Positions 1 through 9,935 are shown, counted from the first letter of the stretch. The stretch is DNA of 64,000 bases from Lysobacterales bacterium (GCA_017302035.1 JAFLEA010000008.1:1-64000); one strand, 5' to 3'. The notes: generated by a model from the sequence alone, not told the origin. Program-made: numbers and translations.

Positions 1-392
1 CGGCGGGCCAGCCCGGGCGGGAACTGGACCTGCTGCTGGTGGAGGACGACCCGACCGTGGCCGAAGTGTTGTCCAGCCTGCTGCGCGCGCAGGGCCACCG
101 GGTGGCGCATGCCGCGCACGGACTCGCGGCGCTGGCCGACGTGTCGGTGGCGCGCTTCGACCTGGGCCTGCTCGACCTGGACCTGCCCGGCATGGACGGC
201 CTGGCGCTGGCCCGGCAGCTGCGCGCGCAAGGCTTCGCCCAGCCGTTGCTGGCGGTGACCGCGCGCACCGATGCCGAGGCCGAGCAGCAGGCGCGCGAGG
301 CCGGTTTCGATGGCTTCCTGCGCAAGCCGGTCACCGGCGAACTGCTGGCGGCGGCGATCGAAACGGTGTTGCCGAAGGCCGACCCCGCCTGA
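1..392 (+). CDS. C-terminal receiver domain of a (probably hybrid) two-component protein, partial
   Basis: The open frame enters from the left edge and ends at TGA 390-392, so only the last ~130 residues are visible. They form a CheY-like receiver domain: an acidic pair follows the first hydrophobic strand (LLLVEDD), the phospho-acceptor Asp lies in LLDLDLPGMDG, the conserved Thr in LLAVTART and the Lys in LRKP. The frame continues upstream without a start, and the receiver lies at the extreme C terminus with nothing after it. Both points suggest the tail of a hybrid sensor histidine kinase rather than a free response regulator, but the kinase part is outside the window. A GTG at 39 could be read as a start, but it lies inside the first beta strand and is unlikely to be used. 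Confidence 0.75.
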   Translation, partial: AGQPGRELDLLLVEDDPTVAEVLSSLLRAQGHRVAHAAHGLAALADVSVARFDLGLLDLDLPGMDGLALARQLRAQGFAQPLLAVTARTDAEAEQQAREAGFDGFLRKPVTGELLAAAIETVLPKADPA

Positions 393-453
393 CGACACGT
401 ACCGACCCGCGGCCGGGGCCCACGGGATGGTCCGAGCGCCGGGCTCGCGGGGG

Positions 454-1527
454 TCAGCGCGCGCTGTGCGCGTGCACGGCCTCCACCAGCGCCGCGACGT
501 GCTCGGGATCCATGTCCGGCGACATCCCATGGCCCAGGTTGAACACGTGGCCTTCGCGCGAGCCACCGTTGCCGGCGGCATAGTCGTCGAGCACCCGCGC
601 GACCTCGCCAGCGATGGCCTGCGGGCTGGCGTACAGGGTGGCCGGATCGAGGTTGCCCTGCAGCGCCACCCGGCCGCCGGTGCGGCGCGCGGCTTCGTCC
701 ATGCCGACCAGCCAGTCCACCCCGACCGCGTCGGTGCCGGTGGCCGCCAGCGCTTCCAGGTGCGGGGCGTTGCCCTTGCCGAACAGGATCAGCGGCGCGC
801 GTCCGGCGCCTTCGCCGCGATCCAGCTCGCGGGCGATGCGCTCCAGGTAGGGCAGCGAGAACTCGCGGTACAGCGCCGGCGACAGCACCCCACCCCAGGT
901 GTCGAACACCTGCAGCGCCTGCGCCCCGGCGGCGCGCTGCGCGGCCAGGTAGGCGATCACCGCATCGGTGACCGTACCGAGCATGCGGTGCAGCAACTCG
1001 GGGCGGTTGAAGGCCATCGCCTTGATCCTGGCGTAGTTGTCGCTGCCGCCGCCCTCGACCATGTAGCAGGCCAGGGTCCACGGACTGCCGGAGAAGCCGA
1101 TCAGCGGCACGCGGCCGTCCAGTTCGCGGCGGATCGTGCGCACTGCGTCCATCACGTAGCGCAGTTCGGTCTCCATGTCCGGCACCGCCAGCCGGGCCAC
1201 GTCGGCTTCGTCGCGCACCGGGCGCTCGAACTTCGGGCCTTCGCCCTCGACGAAGTACAGGCCCAGGCCCATCGCATCGGGCACGGTGAGGATGTCGGAG
1301 AACAGGATCGCCGCGTCCAGCGGGAAGCGCCGCAGCGGCTGCAGGGTGACCTCGCAGGCGAGGTCCGGATTCTTGGCCATGCCCAGGAAGCTGCCGGCCG
1401 CGGCGCGGGTGGCGCGGTACTCGGGCAGGTAGCGGCCGGCCTGGCGCATCAGCCACACGGGGGTGCGGTCCACGGGCTGCCGGCGCAGGGCGCGCAGCAG
1501 GCGGTCGTTGGCGGGGGCGTGGGTCAA
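454..1527 (-). CDS. hemE: Uroporphyrinogen decarboxylase
   Basis: Cytosolic haem pathway enzyme that decarboxylates the four acetate side chains of uroporphyrinogen III to give coproporphyrinogen III. The 357-residue product has the expected family length. It carries the signature [12 protein letters not shown] at about residues 27-38 and the second conserved block [13 protein letters not shown] at about 76-88, which holds the catalytic Asp. The ATG start at 1527 matches the family N terminus. It lies downstream of aroK-aroB and the WGR gene on the same strand, an order I associate with Xanthomonas relatives. Assignment is near certain from the motifs. Confidence 0.97.
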   Translation of the reverse strand: MTHAPANDRLLRALRRQPVDRTPVWLMRQAGRYLPEYRATRAAAGSFLGMAKNPDLACEVTLQPLRRFPLDAAILFSDILTVPDAMGLGLYFVEGEGPKFERPVRDEADVARLAVPDMETELRYVMDAVRTIRRELDGRVPLIGFSGSPWTLACYMVEGGGSDNYARIKAMAFNRPELLHRMLGTVTDAVIAYLAAQRAAGAQALQVFDTWGGVLSPALYREFSLPYLERIARELDRGEGAGRAPLILFGKGNAPHLEALAATGTDAVGVDWLVGMDEAARRTGGRVALQGNLDPATLYASPQAIAGEVARVLDDYAAGNGGSREGHVFNLGHGMSPDMDPEHVAALVEAVHAHSAR

Positions 1528-1586
1528 GGGGAAACCTCGGAAGCGGGAACGGGGGGTGCGCCGGACGCGCCGGCGGCGGGGGGCGG

Positions 1587-1841
1587 TTACTTCGGCGGTT
1601 CGGCGCCGGCCACGAACATCAGCTGGTAGCCGCGCTTGAGCTGGCTGTCGCGGGCCTTCTCGAAGGCGCTGGTGGCCTCGGCCTGGAGCAGGTACTGCTC
1701 GCGCCGCAGTTGCGACTTGCCGCCGACCTGGCCGCTCTCGCGCAGCAACTCCCAGCCGCCGAACAGGTCCGGGTGCAGGGTCAGTTGCAGGTAGCGGGGG
1801 GCTTCGCCCGGGGCCGGGCGCTGCTGGAGCAGGATGCGCAT
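1587..1841 (-). CDS. Small WGR-domain protein
   Basis: An 84-residue protein that is almost entirely one WGR-like domain: a beta strand ([19 protein letters not shown]), a Gly-rich turn (SGQVGGKS) and a C-terminal helix with regularly spaced Ala, Lys and Arg. WGR domains are proposed nucleic-acid-binding modules, found in eukaryotic PARPs and in small bacterial proteins. No partner or specific function can be read here. The start is ATG 1841, 31 bases downstream of the aroB stop, so it is probably co-transcribed with aroK-aroB and followed by hemE. The fold assignment rests on the aromatic/glycine pattern; the biological role is unknown. Confidence 0.7.
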   Translation of the reverse strand: MRILLQQRPAPGEAPRYLQLTLHPDLFGGWELLRESGQVGGKSQLRREQYLLQAEATSAFEKARDSQLKRGYQLMFVAGAEPPK

Positions 1842-1872
1842 GGGGCGTGATTGTAGCCGGTGGCGCCGTGGC

Positions 1873-2979
1873 TCAGGCGTCGCGGAGGAGATCGAGGACC
1901 CGGGATTCGTCGGCGTCGGGGACGATTTCGGCCTGGCCGATGCCGCGCCACAGGACCAGGCGCAGGCGGCCGGCGAGGTTCTTCTTGTCCAGGCGCATGC
2001 GCGCGAGCAGGGCCTCGGGGTCCAGGCCCGCGGGGATCCGGGTGGGCAGGTCGAAGGCGTGCAGCAGGCGCTCCAGGCGCGCGGTGTCCGCTGCGGGAGC
2101 CAGGCCCAGGGTGGTGGACAAACGCGCGGCCAGGACCATGCCCACCGCGACCGCTTCGCCGTGGACGAGGGCATCGCGGCCGTCGCCGGCGTAGCCCTGC
2201 TCGGCCTCGATGGCGTGGCCGAAGGTGTGGCCGAGGTTGAGCAGGGCGCGCTCGCCCTGTTCCAGCGGGTCGCGCCCGACGATCGCGGCCTTGTGCTCGC
2301 AGCTGCGGGCGATGGCCTCGGCCAGGGCGCGGTCTTCGCCGGCCAGCAGGGCGTCGCGTTCGGCTTCCAGCCAGGCGAAGAACAGCGGGTCGCCGAGCGC
2401 GCCGTACTTGACCACCTCGGCCAGGCCGGCACGCAGTTCGCGCGCGGGCAGGGTGTGCAGGGTGGTGGTATCGGCGATCACCGCGCGCGGCGGATGGAAG
2501 GCGCCGACCAGGTTCTTGCCCCGGGGGATGTCCACCGCGGTCTTGCCGCCGACCGAGGAATCGACCATCGCCAGCAGGGTGGTGGGCAACTGCACGCAGT
2601 CGATGCCGCGCATCCAGCAGGCCGCGGCGAAACCGGCCAGGTCGCCGACCACGCCGCCGCCGAGCGCGTACACGGTGGCGTCGCGGGTGGCGCCCAGTGC
2701 GGCCAACGCGTCGATCGCCGCGGCGAAGCTGGCCAGGGTCTTGTGCGATTCGCCCGCGGGCATCACGTGGACGGCCAGGCGCAGGTCGGGGCGTGCCTCG
2801 CGCAGCGCTGCGGCCACGGCTTCGGCATACAGCGGGGCGACGTGGTCGTCGCTGAGCAGCAGCGCGTGGCGTCCGCGCGCATGGCCTGCCAGCCGCGCGC
2901 CGTCGCGCAGCAGGCCCGGGCCGATGTCGATCGGGTAGGGCGGGTCGCCGGCGACCCTGACCGTGCGCATCGCGTTCAC
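1873..2979 (-). CDS. aroB: 3-dehydroquinate synthase
   Basis: Second enzyme of the shikimate pathway, turning DAHP into 3-dehydroquinate with NAD and a divalent metal. The NAD-binding loop [11 protein letters not shown] is at about residues 107-117, [11 protein letters not shown] at about 140-150, and the metal-site block GHTFGHAIE is further on. I place the start at GTG 2979. It overlaps the aroK stop in a GTGA junction and has an AAGGGAG ribosome site seven bases upstream, whereas the in-frame ATG at 2970 is 16 bases from that site. That gives 368 residues, normal for AroB. It is translationally coupled to aroK. Confidence 0.95.
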   Translation of the reverse strand: MNAMRTVRVAGDPPYPIDIGPGLLRDGARLAGHARGRHALLLSDDHVAPLYAEAVAAALREARPDLRLAVHVMPAGESHKTLASFAAAIDALAALGATRDATVYALGGGVVGDLAGFAAACWMRGIDCVQLPTTLLAMVDSSVGGKTAVDIPRGKNLVGAFHPPRAVIADTTTLHTLPARELRAGLAEVVKYGALGDPLFFAWLEAERDALLAGEDRALAEAIARSCEHKAAIVGRDPLEQGERALLNLGHTFGHAIEAEQGYAGDGRDALVHGEAVAVGMVLAARLSTTLGLAPAADTARLERLLHAFDLPTRIPAGLDPEALLARMRLDKKNLAGRLRLVLWRGIGQAEIVPDADESRVLDLLRDA

Positions 2980-3518
2980 GCCGCCACTCCCTTCATCGAC
3001 CAGCGATCGGCCAGCTGCAGGCCCAGGCGGCCGGCCGCTTCGGCCGCGGTCAGGCCATCGGTGTCCAGGACCAGGTCGGCGACCTCGCGGTACAGCGGCT
3101 CGCGCACCCGCGCCAGCTCGCGCAGCACCTGCTCGCGGTCGGGGCGCTGCAGCAGCGGCCGGGCGCGGTCGCGCTGCAGGCGCTTGAGTTGCGATTCCAG
3201 TCCGGCGCGCAGGTAGACCACGAAGCCGCGCGCGTGCATGAGCCGGCGGTTGGCCTCGCCCAGCACCGCGCCGCCGCCGGTGGCGAGCAGCAGGCCTTCG
3301 CCGGCCAGCAGCTCGGCCAGCGCCGCCGCTTCGCGCTCGCGGAACCCGGCCTCGCCCACGTGTTCGAAGATCGCGGCGATGCTGGCGCCGGTGCGGCGCT
3401 CGACGTGATGGTCGGCATCGACGAAGCGCAGGCCGAAGCGGTCGGCGAGGCGTCGTCCGATCGAGGTCTTGCCGGCGCCCATCGGGCCGACCAGGACGAG
3501 GTTCGGGGCGGGATTCAT
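2976..3518 (-). CDS. aroK: Shikimate kinase
   Basis: Phosphorylates shikimate at the 3-hydroxyl using ATP. The 180-residue product has the usual size. The Walker A loop GPMGAGKTS lies at residues 11-19, the shikimate-binding DAD follows (FVDADHHVE), and a GGGAV block holds the second substrate contact; RDRARPLL forms the lid with its conserved Arg. I chose ATG 3518 because the P-loop then sits about ten residues from the N terminus, as in the family; a longer in-frame extension to 3566 adds low-complexity sequence only. The TGA stop overlaps the aroB GTG by four bases. Confidence 0.95.
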   Translation of the reverse strand: MNPAPNLVLVGPMGAGKTSIGRRLADRFGLRFVDADHHVERRTGASIAAIFEHVGEAGFREREAAALAELLAGEGLLLATGGGAVLGEANRRLMHARGFVVYLRAGLESQLKRLQRDRARPLLQRPDREQVLRELARVREPLYREVADLVLDTDGLTAAEAAGRLGLQLADRWSMKGVAA

Positions 3519-3645
3519 GGCTGGCGATGCTAGCACCACGGCACGGGCCGCCGCGGCCACGGACATGCCCGTGCCGCGGCGTTAACGCGGCGGCGGCCAC
3601 ACTGCGGGCTCCCGGCGCGCGTGCGCCATGCAGCAGGAGAAGGCC

Positions 3646-3849
3646 ATGTCGGTCGCCAAGGTCATCGAGGTCAGCGCTTCGTCCAAGGGCAGCGTCGAGG
3701 ATGCGGTCAAGAGCGGATTGAAGAAGGTCGCCGAAACCGTGCAGGGGATCCAGGGCGCCTGGGTCAACGACATCAAGGTCGATACCGACGGCGAGGGCAA
3801 CGTGGTCGAGTGGCGGGTCAACATGCGGGTGACCTTCATCGTCCAGTAG
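3646..3849 (+). CDS. Dodecin family flavin-binding protein
   Basis: A 67-residue protein with the dodecin pattern: a first strand ([11 protein letters not shown]), the acidic helix ([17 protein letters not shown]), then INDIKV-like strands and a C-terminal strand ending VTFIV. Bacterial dodecins form hollow 12-mers that store riboflavin or FMN and quench its reactivity. The Trp that stacks on flavin is visible in GAWVNDIKV. The start is ATG 3646, preceded by CAGGAGAAGGCC, rather than the in-frame ATG at 3628, which lacks a ribosome site and has the AGGAG inside it. It stands alone, divergent from aroK. Confidence 0.88.
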   Translation: MSVAKVIEVSASSKGSVEDAVKSGLKKVAETVQGIQGAWVNDIKVDTDGEGNVVEWRVNMRVTFIVQ

Positions 3850-4023
3850 CCGGCCGGTCCGGCGTCGGCGGGGATGCCGTCGGGGGCGCGCCATCGCCGC
3901 CGCAAACGGGAAACCGTGGCCGTTGCGATGGCTTGCCGCCGTTGGGAAAGGCAGGGCGGCCGGGGATGTCGGGCTGCCCAGGTACAGCTTTCCGCAGCAC
4001 GGACCTCCCCAGGAGACATGCCC

Positions 4024-4482
4024 ATGCACAGAACCTTCCCGGTCATGCTGGCACTGGCCGCCCTTGCCTCGCTCGGCGGTGCCGCCCCCGCGGGGGCGGT
4101 GTCGCTCACGGACATGAAGGGCCTCGAATCGCTCCACGGCCGCTATGCGCCCAAGGGCGATTGCACGACATACCCGCAGGTGGTGATCGATGCCGCCGGT
4201 TTCGCCCTGGACCAGGGCCAGGGCCGGATCGAGCGCGCCAACCGGCCCGAGTACGCGATCAGCTTTTTCGGGCCGGAGTACGAGGGCAGCGCCCATGCGT
4301 TCTTCCCGTATTGGGACGATGCCAACGGCGCGGCCCCGTTCCTGCTGATCGTCGATCCGGGCCAGAAGCCGGGCACGCTGGTGGTGGAAGGGCACGACTA
4401 CGGCTGGAAGGGCGGACCGCCGATGCCGGCCCGCTACCAGCCCTGGCTGCAGGGCTCGCCCTATTCCCGGTGCGCCGGCTGA
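4024..4482 (+). CDS. Small exported protein of unknown function
   Basis: About 152 residues. It opens with a typical Sec signal peptide (short basic start MHRTFPVM, hydrophobic [11 protein letters not shown], cleavage region APAGA), so the mature protein is probably periplasmic. The mature part has two cysteines, one in KGDCTTYP and one near the C terminus, which could pair. I do not recognise the family. The start at ATG 4024 is preferred over ATG 4018 because AGGAG at 4011-4015 is eight bases upstream of 4024 but only two from 4018. It lies alone between dodecin and the converging kinase gene. Confidence 0.6.
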   Translation: MHRTFPVMLALAALASLGGAAPAGAVSLTDMKGLESLHGRYAPKGDCTTYPQVVIDAAGFALDQGQGRIERANRPEYAISFFGPEYEGSAHAFFPYWDDANGAAPFLLIVDPGQKPGTLVVEGHDYGWKGGPPMPARYQPWLQGSPYSRCAG

Positions 4483-4513
4483 AGCCGGGCGCCGCGATGG
4501 CGCGCGGCCGGCA

Positions 4514-5347
4514 TCAGCGTCGGTCGCGCGCGAACACGGCCAGCGGCGTGCGCCGGGCGTCCAGCGGCACCCGGGCGTCGGCGATCCCCGGCAGGATGCG
4601 CAGGGCCTGGCGGCTGATCCGTTCGTAGTGCTGGATGAAGCGTTCCAGGGTCGCGCGGTCCATTCCCGCGCGTCCGGGTTCGGCGGCCTGCAGCGCGCGC
4701 TCCTGCTCGGCGCGCCAGTCGCGCACGGTTTCGAAGCCGGACGGCTGCAGGAACCAGAGCACGTCGATCCGTGCCCACAACGGCGGGTAGCCGCGCGCCA
4801 GGGCGGCGTTGCACCGGCGTCGCCAGCGACCGTCGCGGTCCTCCTCGCGTTCCAGCGCGTTGAGCGGTTCGCGCACGGCATCCTCCGTTTCCGCCGGTAC
4901 CCCCAGGCACCAGCCTTCGAACACCAGCAGGTCGAGCGGCCCGGCGGGACGCGTCCAGAGTTCCGGCGCGAGGCGGTCGTCGCCCAGCTTGTCGAAGCGC
5001 GGCAGCGGCGGCGTGCCGCCGTGGCGCAGGGCGTCGAGGGTCGCCAGGGCCAGGGCCAGGTCGTGGGTGCCGGGCGGACCGCGTGTGGCCAGCAGCGGAT
5101 GCACGTCCCGGGCCAGCGCCCGGCGCTGGGCGGCGGTCAGATAGAAGTCGTCGAGCGATGCGCAGGCGGCGGCCAACCCCGCTGCGCGCGCCGCGGCGGC
5201 CAGCTGCGCGGCCAGGGTGCTCTTGCCGCTGCCCTGCAGGCCGGAGATGCCGAACACGCGCAGGCCGCCACCGCTGCGGGCGCCGGCGGCGGCCAGCGCC
5301 GCGTGCACCAGCCATGGCGGGAAACCGGCGTGCGCCTGCTTCGACAT
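4514..5347 (-). CDS. P-loop kinase, D-glycerate 3-kinase-like
   Basis: A 277-residue P-loop kinase. The Walker A motif GLQGSGKST is near residue 40, followed by SLDDFYLT, a block shared by uridine kinase-like and glycerate kinase-like enzymes, and by VFEGWCLG, the Walker B equivalent typical of plant/yeast-type D-glycerate 3-kinases. Orthologues in Xanthomonas are usually annotated as D-glycerate 3-kinase, which makes 3-phosphoglycerate from glycerate and ATP; substrate specificity here is inferred only. The start at ATG 5347 is 42 bases from the divergent pdxH start. Confidence 0.75.
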   Translation of the reverse strand: MSKQAHAGFPPWLVHAALAAAGARSGGGLRVFGISGLQGSGKSTLAAQLAAAARAAGLAAACASLDDFYLTAAQRRALARDVHPLLATRGPPGTHDLALALATLDALRHGGTPPLPRFDKLGDDRLAPELWTRPAGPLDLLVFEGWCLGVPAETEDAVREPLNALEREEDRDGRWRRRCNAALARGYPPLWARIDVLWFLQPSGFETVRDWRAEQERALQAAEPGRAGMDRATLERFIQHYERISRQALRILPGIADARVPLDARRTPLAVFARDRR

Positions 5348-5389
5348 CGGGCCACAATACGTGTCCCCGCCGCGCCTGTGGAGACCGCG

Positions 5390-5992
5390 ATGATCGACCC
5401 GCTGCACGCCGAGGCACTGGATACCTTCGGCAGGCTGCTCGCCGAGGCCACGGCCAGCGGCATGGCCGACCCGAATGCGATGGCGCTGGCGACCGCCGAT
5501 GCCGATGGCATGCCGGCGGTGCGCACGGTGCTGCTGAAGTCGTTCGACGCGCACGGCTTCGTGTTCTACACCCACCTGGACAGTGCCAAGGGCCGCGACC
5601 TGCGCGCCAACCCGCGCGCGGCGCTGCTGTTCCTGTGGCGGCAGCTGGGCGAGGCGGGCATCCAGGTGCGCGTTTCCGGCGATGTCGAGCAGGTGGACGA
5701 CGTGGAGGCCGACGCCTACTTCGCCAGCCGTGCGCGCATGAGCCAGGTGGGCGCGTGGGCGTCGCGGCAGTCGCAGACGCTGCAGTCGCGCGAGGCGTTC
5801 GAGGCGCGGCTGGCGCAGGCCGAAGCCGAATATGCCGGGCGCGAGGTGCCGCGGCCCGCCGGCTGGAGCGGATTCCGGGTGGTGCCGTCCGCGTTCGAGT
5901 TCTGGTACGGCGCCGGTTTCCGCCTGCACGAGCGCTGGCGCTACGATCGCGCCGACGATGGCGGCTGGAGCAAGCGGATGCTGTACCCGTGA
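5390..5992 (+). CDS. pdxH: Pyridoxamine 5'-phosphate oxidase
   Basis: FMN-dependent oxidase that converts pyridoxine or pyridoxamine phosphate into pyridoxal 5'-phosphate, the last step of vitamin B6 synthesis and salvage. The 200-residue product is close to the usual length. It shows the FMN-contact block [17 protein letters not shown], the split-barrel core ([10 protein letters not shown]), the RQSQ stretch, and the family C terminus HERWRY followed by W and RMLYP. Divergent from the glycerate kinase-like gene. The downstream gene starts 19 bases after the stop and may be co-transcribed. Confidence 0.95.
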   Translation: MIDPLHAEALDTFGRLLAEATASGMADPNAMALATADADGMPAVRTVLLKSFDAHGFVFYTHLDSAKGRDLRANPRAALLFLWRQLGEAGIQVRVSGDVEQVDDVEADAYFASRARMSQVGAWASRQSQTLQSREAFEARLAQAEAEYAGREVPRPAGWSGFRVVPSAFEFWYGAGFRLHERWRYDRADDGGWSKRMLYP

Positions 5993-6011
5993 GCCTGCCG
6001 GCACGGCAGCG

Positions 6012-6818
6012 ATGAGCGGTCCGCGGCGCATCGTCTGCCTCACCGAGGAGCCGACCGAGACCCTGTATGCACTCGGCGAGCAGGACCGCATCGTCGGCAT
6101 CAGCGGCTTCACCGTGCGTCCGCCGCAGGCGCGGCGCGAGAAGCCCAAGGTCAGTGCGTTCACCAGCGCGAAGATCGAGGCGATCCTGGCGCTCGAACCC
6201 GACCTGGCGATCGGCTTCTCCGACATCCAGGCCGACATCGCCGCCGAACTGGTGCGACGCGGGGTGGAGGTGTGGATCGCCAACCACCGCAGCGTGGAAG
6301 GCATCCTCGACTACGTGCGCCGGCTGGGGGCGCTGGTCGGCGCCGCGCAGCGGGCGTCGGATTACGCCGATGTGCTGCGGCGCGGACTCGATGCCATCGA
6401 GCGCCGTGCGGCCTTGCTGCCGGTGCGGCCGAAGGTCTATTTCGAGGAGTGGGACGAGCCGATCATCACCGGGATCCGCTGGGTGGGGGAACTGGTGCGG
6501 ATCGCCGGGGGCGAGGATGTGTTCCCGGAGCTGTCGGCGCAACCGCTGGCGAAGGCGCGGATCCTGGCCGATGGTGATGCGGTGGTGGCGCGCGCGCCGG
6601 ACATCATTCTCGGTTCCTGGTGCGGCAAGAAGTTCCGGCCGGAGCAGGTGGCCGCCCGCCCGGGCTGGGAGGCGATCCCGGCGGTACGCGACGGCGAGCT
6701 GCACGAGATCAAGTCGCCGCTGATCCTGCAGCCGGGGCCGGCGGCGCTGACCGACGGGGTGCAGGCGATCGCCAGCGTGATCCACGGCTGGGCGGCGCGG
6801 CATGAGGTGTTGCGGTAG
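6012..6818 (+). CDS. Cobalamin/siderophore-binding-like (BtuF fold) protein without signal peptide
   Basis: A 268-residue protein built like a BtuF/periplasmic binding protein: an N-terminal strand with a conserved TEEPTETLYALG block, VRPPQ, a domain ending IEAILALEPDLAIG, a long bridging helix (the region with ILDYVRRLGALVG), then a second lobe with IILGSWCGKK. Binding proteins of this class deliver vitamin B12 or ferric siderophores to ABC importers. There is no signal peptide or lipobox, and no permease or ATPase next to it, so a cytosolic or non-transport role is possible. Orthologues are often annotated cobalamin-binding protein. Start ATG 6012. Confidence 0.7.
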   Translation: MSGPRRIVCLTEEPTETLYALGEQDRIVGISGFTVRPPQARREKPKVSAFTSAKIEAILALEPDLAIGFSDIQADIAAELVRRGVEVWIANHRSVEGILDYVRRLGALVGAAQRASDYADVLRRGLDAIERRAALLPVRPKVYFEEWDEPIITGIRWVGELVRIAGGEDVFPELSAQPLAKARILADGDAVVARAPDIILGSWCGKKFRPEQVAARPGWEAIPAVRDGELHEIKSPLILQPGPAALTDGVQAIASVIHGWAARHEVLR

Positions 6819-7007
6819 CGGTAGCCGCAACCGCAACTTCAACCGCAGCGTGGTTTCCCGGCTTCGGTGCGGTGGGGGCGCGTGCAGCCAACCGCCCCCG
6901 CAAGCGCTTTCCCCCTGGAGCCTGGCGATGCGCCAGACCCCCAAGGCCCGGCGGCCCTGTCCGGAGCCCAAGTCGCCGCCGGCCTGCGGCAGGGAATTCC
7001 TGCCGGC

Positions 7008-7598
7008 CTACAGGCGCTCCAGGGCGGAGGCACTGGCGGAGAGGGCCGGGCCGAGCCAGCAATGCGAGCCGACGGCGGTGAAGCCTTCGGCTTCGAGATG
7101 GCGCCGGTACCACGCGGCCTTGCGCGGCTGGAAGCCTTCGGTGTCGCCTTCGAACGCGTCCTCGGCGGCGAAGGTTTCGAGGAAGGCCACGCCGTCGCAC
7201 AGTTCGGCCAGGCCGGGCAGGCCGCGCAGCAGTTCGCGGGCGGGCAGATAGTGCATGACGTCGGCGCACACCAGCAGGTCCACCGGTGCGCACGGGCGCA
7301 GCCATTCGAAGTCGCCGAAGCGGGCCGGATGCAGGTTGCGGCGCGCGCCGTGGCGGGCGATCGCGTATTCGCTGGAGTCGAAGCCGAGATAGCGCAGCTT
7401 CGGCCGCAGCTTCAGCAGCGGCGCACGCCAGGCGCCCTCGCCGCAGCCGATGTCCAGCACGCTGCGCAGCGGGCGCTCCAGGTAGTGCTCGGCCACCGCG
7501 ACCGCCAGTGCGACCTTGCGCGCCAGCCGCTTCGGGTCGCGGATGGCGCGGTCGCGGTACCAGTGCTCGAAATAGCGGCGGTCGTAGGTCTTGGTCAT
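7008..7598 (-). CDS. SAM-dependent class I methyltransferase
   Basis: A 196-residue Rossmann-fold methyltransferase. Motif I (VLDIGCGEGAW) lies at about residues 47-57, the acidic end of strand 2 in YLGFDSSEYAI, and a post-motif strand in LLVCADVMHYL. The N terminus (TKTYDRRYFEHWYR) is rich in aromatic and basic residues. Nothing indicates the substrate. The start at ATG 7598 gives a compact domain; extension upstream is possible in frame but adds a proline/arginine-rich stretch. It diverges from the HemJ/CopD-like gene. Confidence 0.75.
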   Translation of the reverse strand: MTKTYDRRYFEHWYRDRAIRDPKRLARKVALAVAVAEHYLERPLRSVLDIGCGEGAWRAPLLKLRPKLRYLGFDSSEYAIARHGARRNLHPARFGDFEWLRPCAPVDLLVCADVMHYLPARELLRGLPGLAELCDGVAFLETFAAEDAFEGDTEGFQPRKAAWYRRHLEAEGFTAVGSHCWLGPALSASASALERL

Positions 7599-7705
7599 CG
7601 ATGCGGGAGGCGGAGGGACGGGACTGCCGCGGCCGGCGCCGGGTTCGACAGTGCGGGGGGCGATGGCCGAGAATCGGCACATCCTACTAGCCGCGGGCGC
7701 CACCC

Positions 7706-8161
7706 ATGCATGCCACCTATCTCTGGGTGAAGACCGCCCACCTGTTGTTCGTCATTTCCTGGATGGCGGCGGTGTTCTACCTGCCGCGGATCCTGGTGAA
7801 CCTGGCCGAGACCGAAGGGCAGGTGGAGGTGGCGGCGCGGCTGAAGCTGATGGGGCGCCGCCTGTACCGGTTCGGGCACGTGATGTTCGGCGCGGCGTTC
7901 GTGCTCGGCCTGGTGCTGTGGCTGGGGTACCGGGTCATCGACGGATTCCCGACCATGGTCGGTCCCGGCAGCGGCTGGATGCACGCCAAGCTGGCGCTGG
8001 TCGCGTTGATGTTCGCCCACTACATCGTCGGCGGGCGCTGGCTCAAGCGCCTGGACCGGGGGGGCACGCTGCCGTCCGGATTCAGGCTGCGCCTGTTCAA
8101 CGAGTTGCCGCTGCTGGCGCTGGTGCCGGTGATCTGGCTGGTGCTGGCCAAGCCGTTCTGA
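7706..8161 (+). CDS. HemJ/CopD-family membrane protein, possible protoporphyrinogen oxidase
   Basis: A 151-residue protein with four predicted membrane helices. The first helix contains KTAHLLFVISWMAAVFYLPR, closely resembling the HemJ signature (His in helix 1, Trp, then FYLPR); the helix 3 region holds HAKL and the last helix ends LAKPF. HemJ is a haem-containing protoporphyrinogen IX oxidase in bacteria lacking HemG and HemY; the wider CopD superfamily also includes copper-related proteins. The presence of hemE in the same window fits but is weak support. Start ATG 7706. Confidence 0.65.
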   Translation: MHATYLWVKTAHLLFVISWMAAVFYLPRILVNLAETEGQVEVAARLKLMGRRLYRFGHVMFGAAFVLGLVLWLGYRVIDGFPTMVGPGSGWMHAKLALVALMFAHYIVGGRWLKRLDRGGTLPSGFRLRLFNELPLLALVPVIWLVLAKPF

Positions 8162-8219
8162 TCCCGGCCGCGCCGGCTGCCGGGCGGGCGCCGCATCCGC
8201 GGCACGGGCCCGGCGGAGT

Positions 8220-9935
8220 TCAATGCGCCGGCTGGAAATCCTCCGGTTGCGGCAGTTCCACCGGCACGCCGTTGCCGTCGCAGGTGCGGGCGGCGCACAG
8301 GCGCTGGCGCAGCCTCGGGGTGGCCTGCACGATCACGTGGTAGATCGCGTTCTGCTCCAGGGTGCCGCGCACCGCGGCGCTGCCCGGGCCGCGCGCCCAG
8401 ATGCCGACATCCTCGCCGCCGTGGGTCTCGCTCTTCAGCGGCACCAGGGCTTCCTGCATGTAGTCCGGTGTCTCGGTGTCGATCGCGGTCAGGTCGGGGC
8501 GGCCCTGGACCGGCTCCATCTTGCGCGGCGCATGCGGGAAGCGCTTGGGACCGGCCGGTTGCCGATCGCTGGCGCCGGTGTTGCCGGGACCGTTGGCGTA
8601 GCTCAGGGTGGTGTAGGGCAGGCCGGTCAGGTCGCGGGAGAGATCGCCGGTGCCGCCGTCCAGGCCACCGCCGCGCACCTTGCCCAGGATCGGGTTGCCG
8701 CGCACCGGGTAGCCGATGAAGTTGAGCGTGTGCGAGTGGTCGGCGGTGACCAGGATCAGGGTGTCCTCCGCGGAGGTCAGCTCCGCCGCGACGCGCACCG
8801 CTTCGGACAGGGACACGGTCTCGTCGAGCGCGCGGAATGCGTTGCCGTCGTGGTTGGCGTGATCGATGCGGCCGCCTTCGACCATCAGCACGAAGCCGTT
8901 GGGATCCTGCGACAGGCGCCGGATCGCCTCGGCGGTCAGTTCGGCCAGGGAGGGTTCGGCGGCAGGGTCGCGGTCGTGCTCGTACTGCATGTGGTCGGGC
9001 TCGAACAGGCCCAGCACCGCCGGCGCATCCTTCGCCGCCTGCAGCTGTTCGCGGTTCCAGACGTAGGCGCCGTCCGGGTGCGCGGATTCCCACTGTGCGA
9101 TCAGGTCGCGTCCGTCGCGGCGCTGGCCGGTCCTGCCGGGGTACTCGGGATCGGCCTGCGTCTCGGGCATGAACTTGGCCCGACCGCCTCCGAACATCAC
9201 CCGCGGCCCGCGGCCATAGGGGGTGGCGACCATTTGCCGGGCGATGTCGATGCAGCCCTGGGCGACGGCTTGCTGCGGCAGGTTGCCGTCGTGTTCCCAG
9301 TTGCGGTCGGGCACATGGGTCCAGGTCGCCGCCGGGGTGGCATGGGTGAGCCGGGCGGTGCTGACGATGCCGGTGGCCATGCCGGCGCTGTCGGCCAGTT
9401 GCAGCCAGGTCAGGCGGTGCTTGCCGAGGCTGTCGGCGCAGTCGCGGCGGTTCCCGGCGGACACGCCGATCGCACCCATGTGGGTCTTCACCCCGGTGGT
9501 GATCGCGCTCATGGTGCCGGCCGAGTCGGGGGTCTGCGAATCGGTGTTGTAGGTCTTGCTGAAGCCGGTGTGCGGGAAGCGCTCCCAGCTCAGCAGGTTC
9601 TCCTCGCCGGCGCCGCCGCGGCGCTGGCCGTCGAGGATCCGCGCGGCGGCCACGGTGGTCAGGCTCATGCCGTCGCCGAGGAACAGGATCACGTTCTTCG
9701 CACGCCCGGACATCGCCCCGCGGGCGGCAGCCTGGGAGGCGCCGCTGCGGTACCACCAGGTCGCCGTCTCGCCGGCCGGGTGCGCGACCGCGGGCACGTC
9801 CACCGCCACGGCCGGTGCGTCCGTCGCCGTCGCCACGGTTGCCGGTGCGGCACCGCCACCGGTGGTGGCGCAGGCACCCAGCAACAGGGCCAAGGAGGCG
9901 GTCAGGGCGAGCGGCAGGCGGGAACGGGTCATCAT
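8220..9935 (-). CDS. Alkaline phosphatase, predicted lipoprotein
   Basis: About 571 residues. The N terminus is a lipoprotein signal (MMTRSR, hydrophobic stretch, lipobox LLGAC at about residues 18-22), placing it in the envelope as a lipid-anchored phosphomonoesterase. PhoA-type active-site elements are clear: metal ligand Asp in LFLGDGMS, nucleophile Ser in TPDSAGT, and the zinc/magnesium sites in EGGRIDHANHDG and TADHSHT. E. coli PhoA has DSAA where this has DSAG. I choose ATG 9935 (or 9932) since the in-frame extension to 9998 precedes the signal peptide and is Arg/Cys rich. Divergent from the symporter gene across 209 bases. Confidence 0.9.
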   Translation of the reverse strand: MMTRSRLPLALTASLALLLGACATTGGGAAPATVATATDAPAVAVDVPAVAHPAGETATWWYRSGASQAAARGAMSGRAKNVILFLGDGMSLTTVAAARILDGQRRGGAGEENLLSWERFPHTGFSKTYNTDSQTPDSAGTMSAITTGVKTHMGAIGVSAGNRRDCADSLGKHRLTWLQLADSAGMATGIVSTARLTHATPAATWTHVPDRNWEHDGNLPQQAVAQGCIDIARQMVATPYGRGPRVMFGGGRAKFMPETQADPEYPGRTGQRRDGRDLIAQWESAHPDGAYVWNREQLQAAKDAPAVLGLFEPDHMQYEHDRDPAAEPSLAELTAEAIRRLSQDPNGFVLMVEGGRIDHANHDGNAFRALDETVSLSEAVRVAAELTSAEDTLILVTADHSHTLNFIGYPVRGNPILGKVRGGGLDGGTGDLSRDLTGLPYTTLSYANGPGNTGASDRQPAGPKRFPHAPRKMEPVQGRPDLTAIDTETPDYMQEALVPLKSETHGGEDVGIWARGPGSAAVRGTLEQNAIYHVIVQATPRLRQRLCAARTCDGNGVPVELPQPEDFQPAH

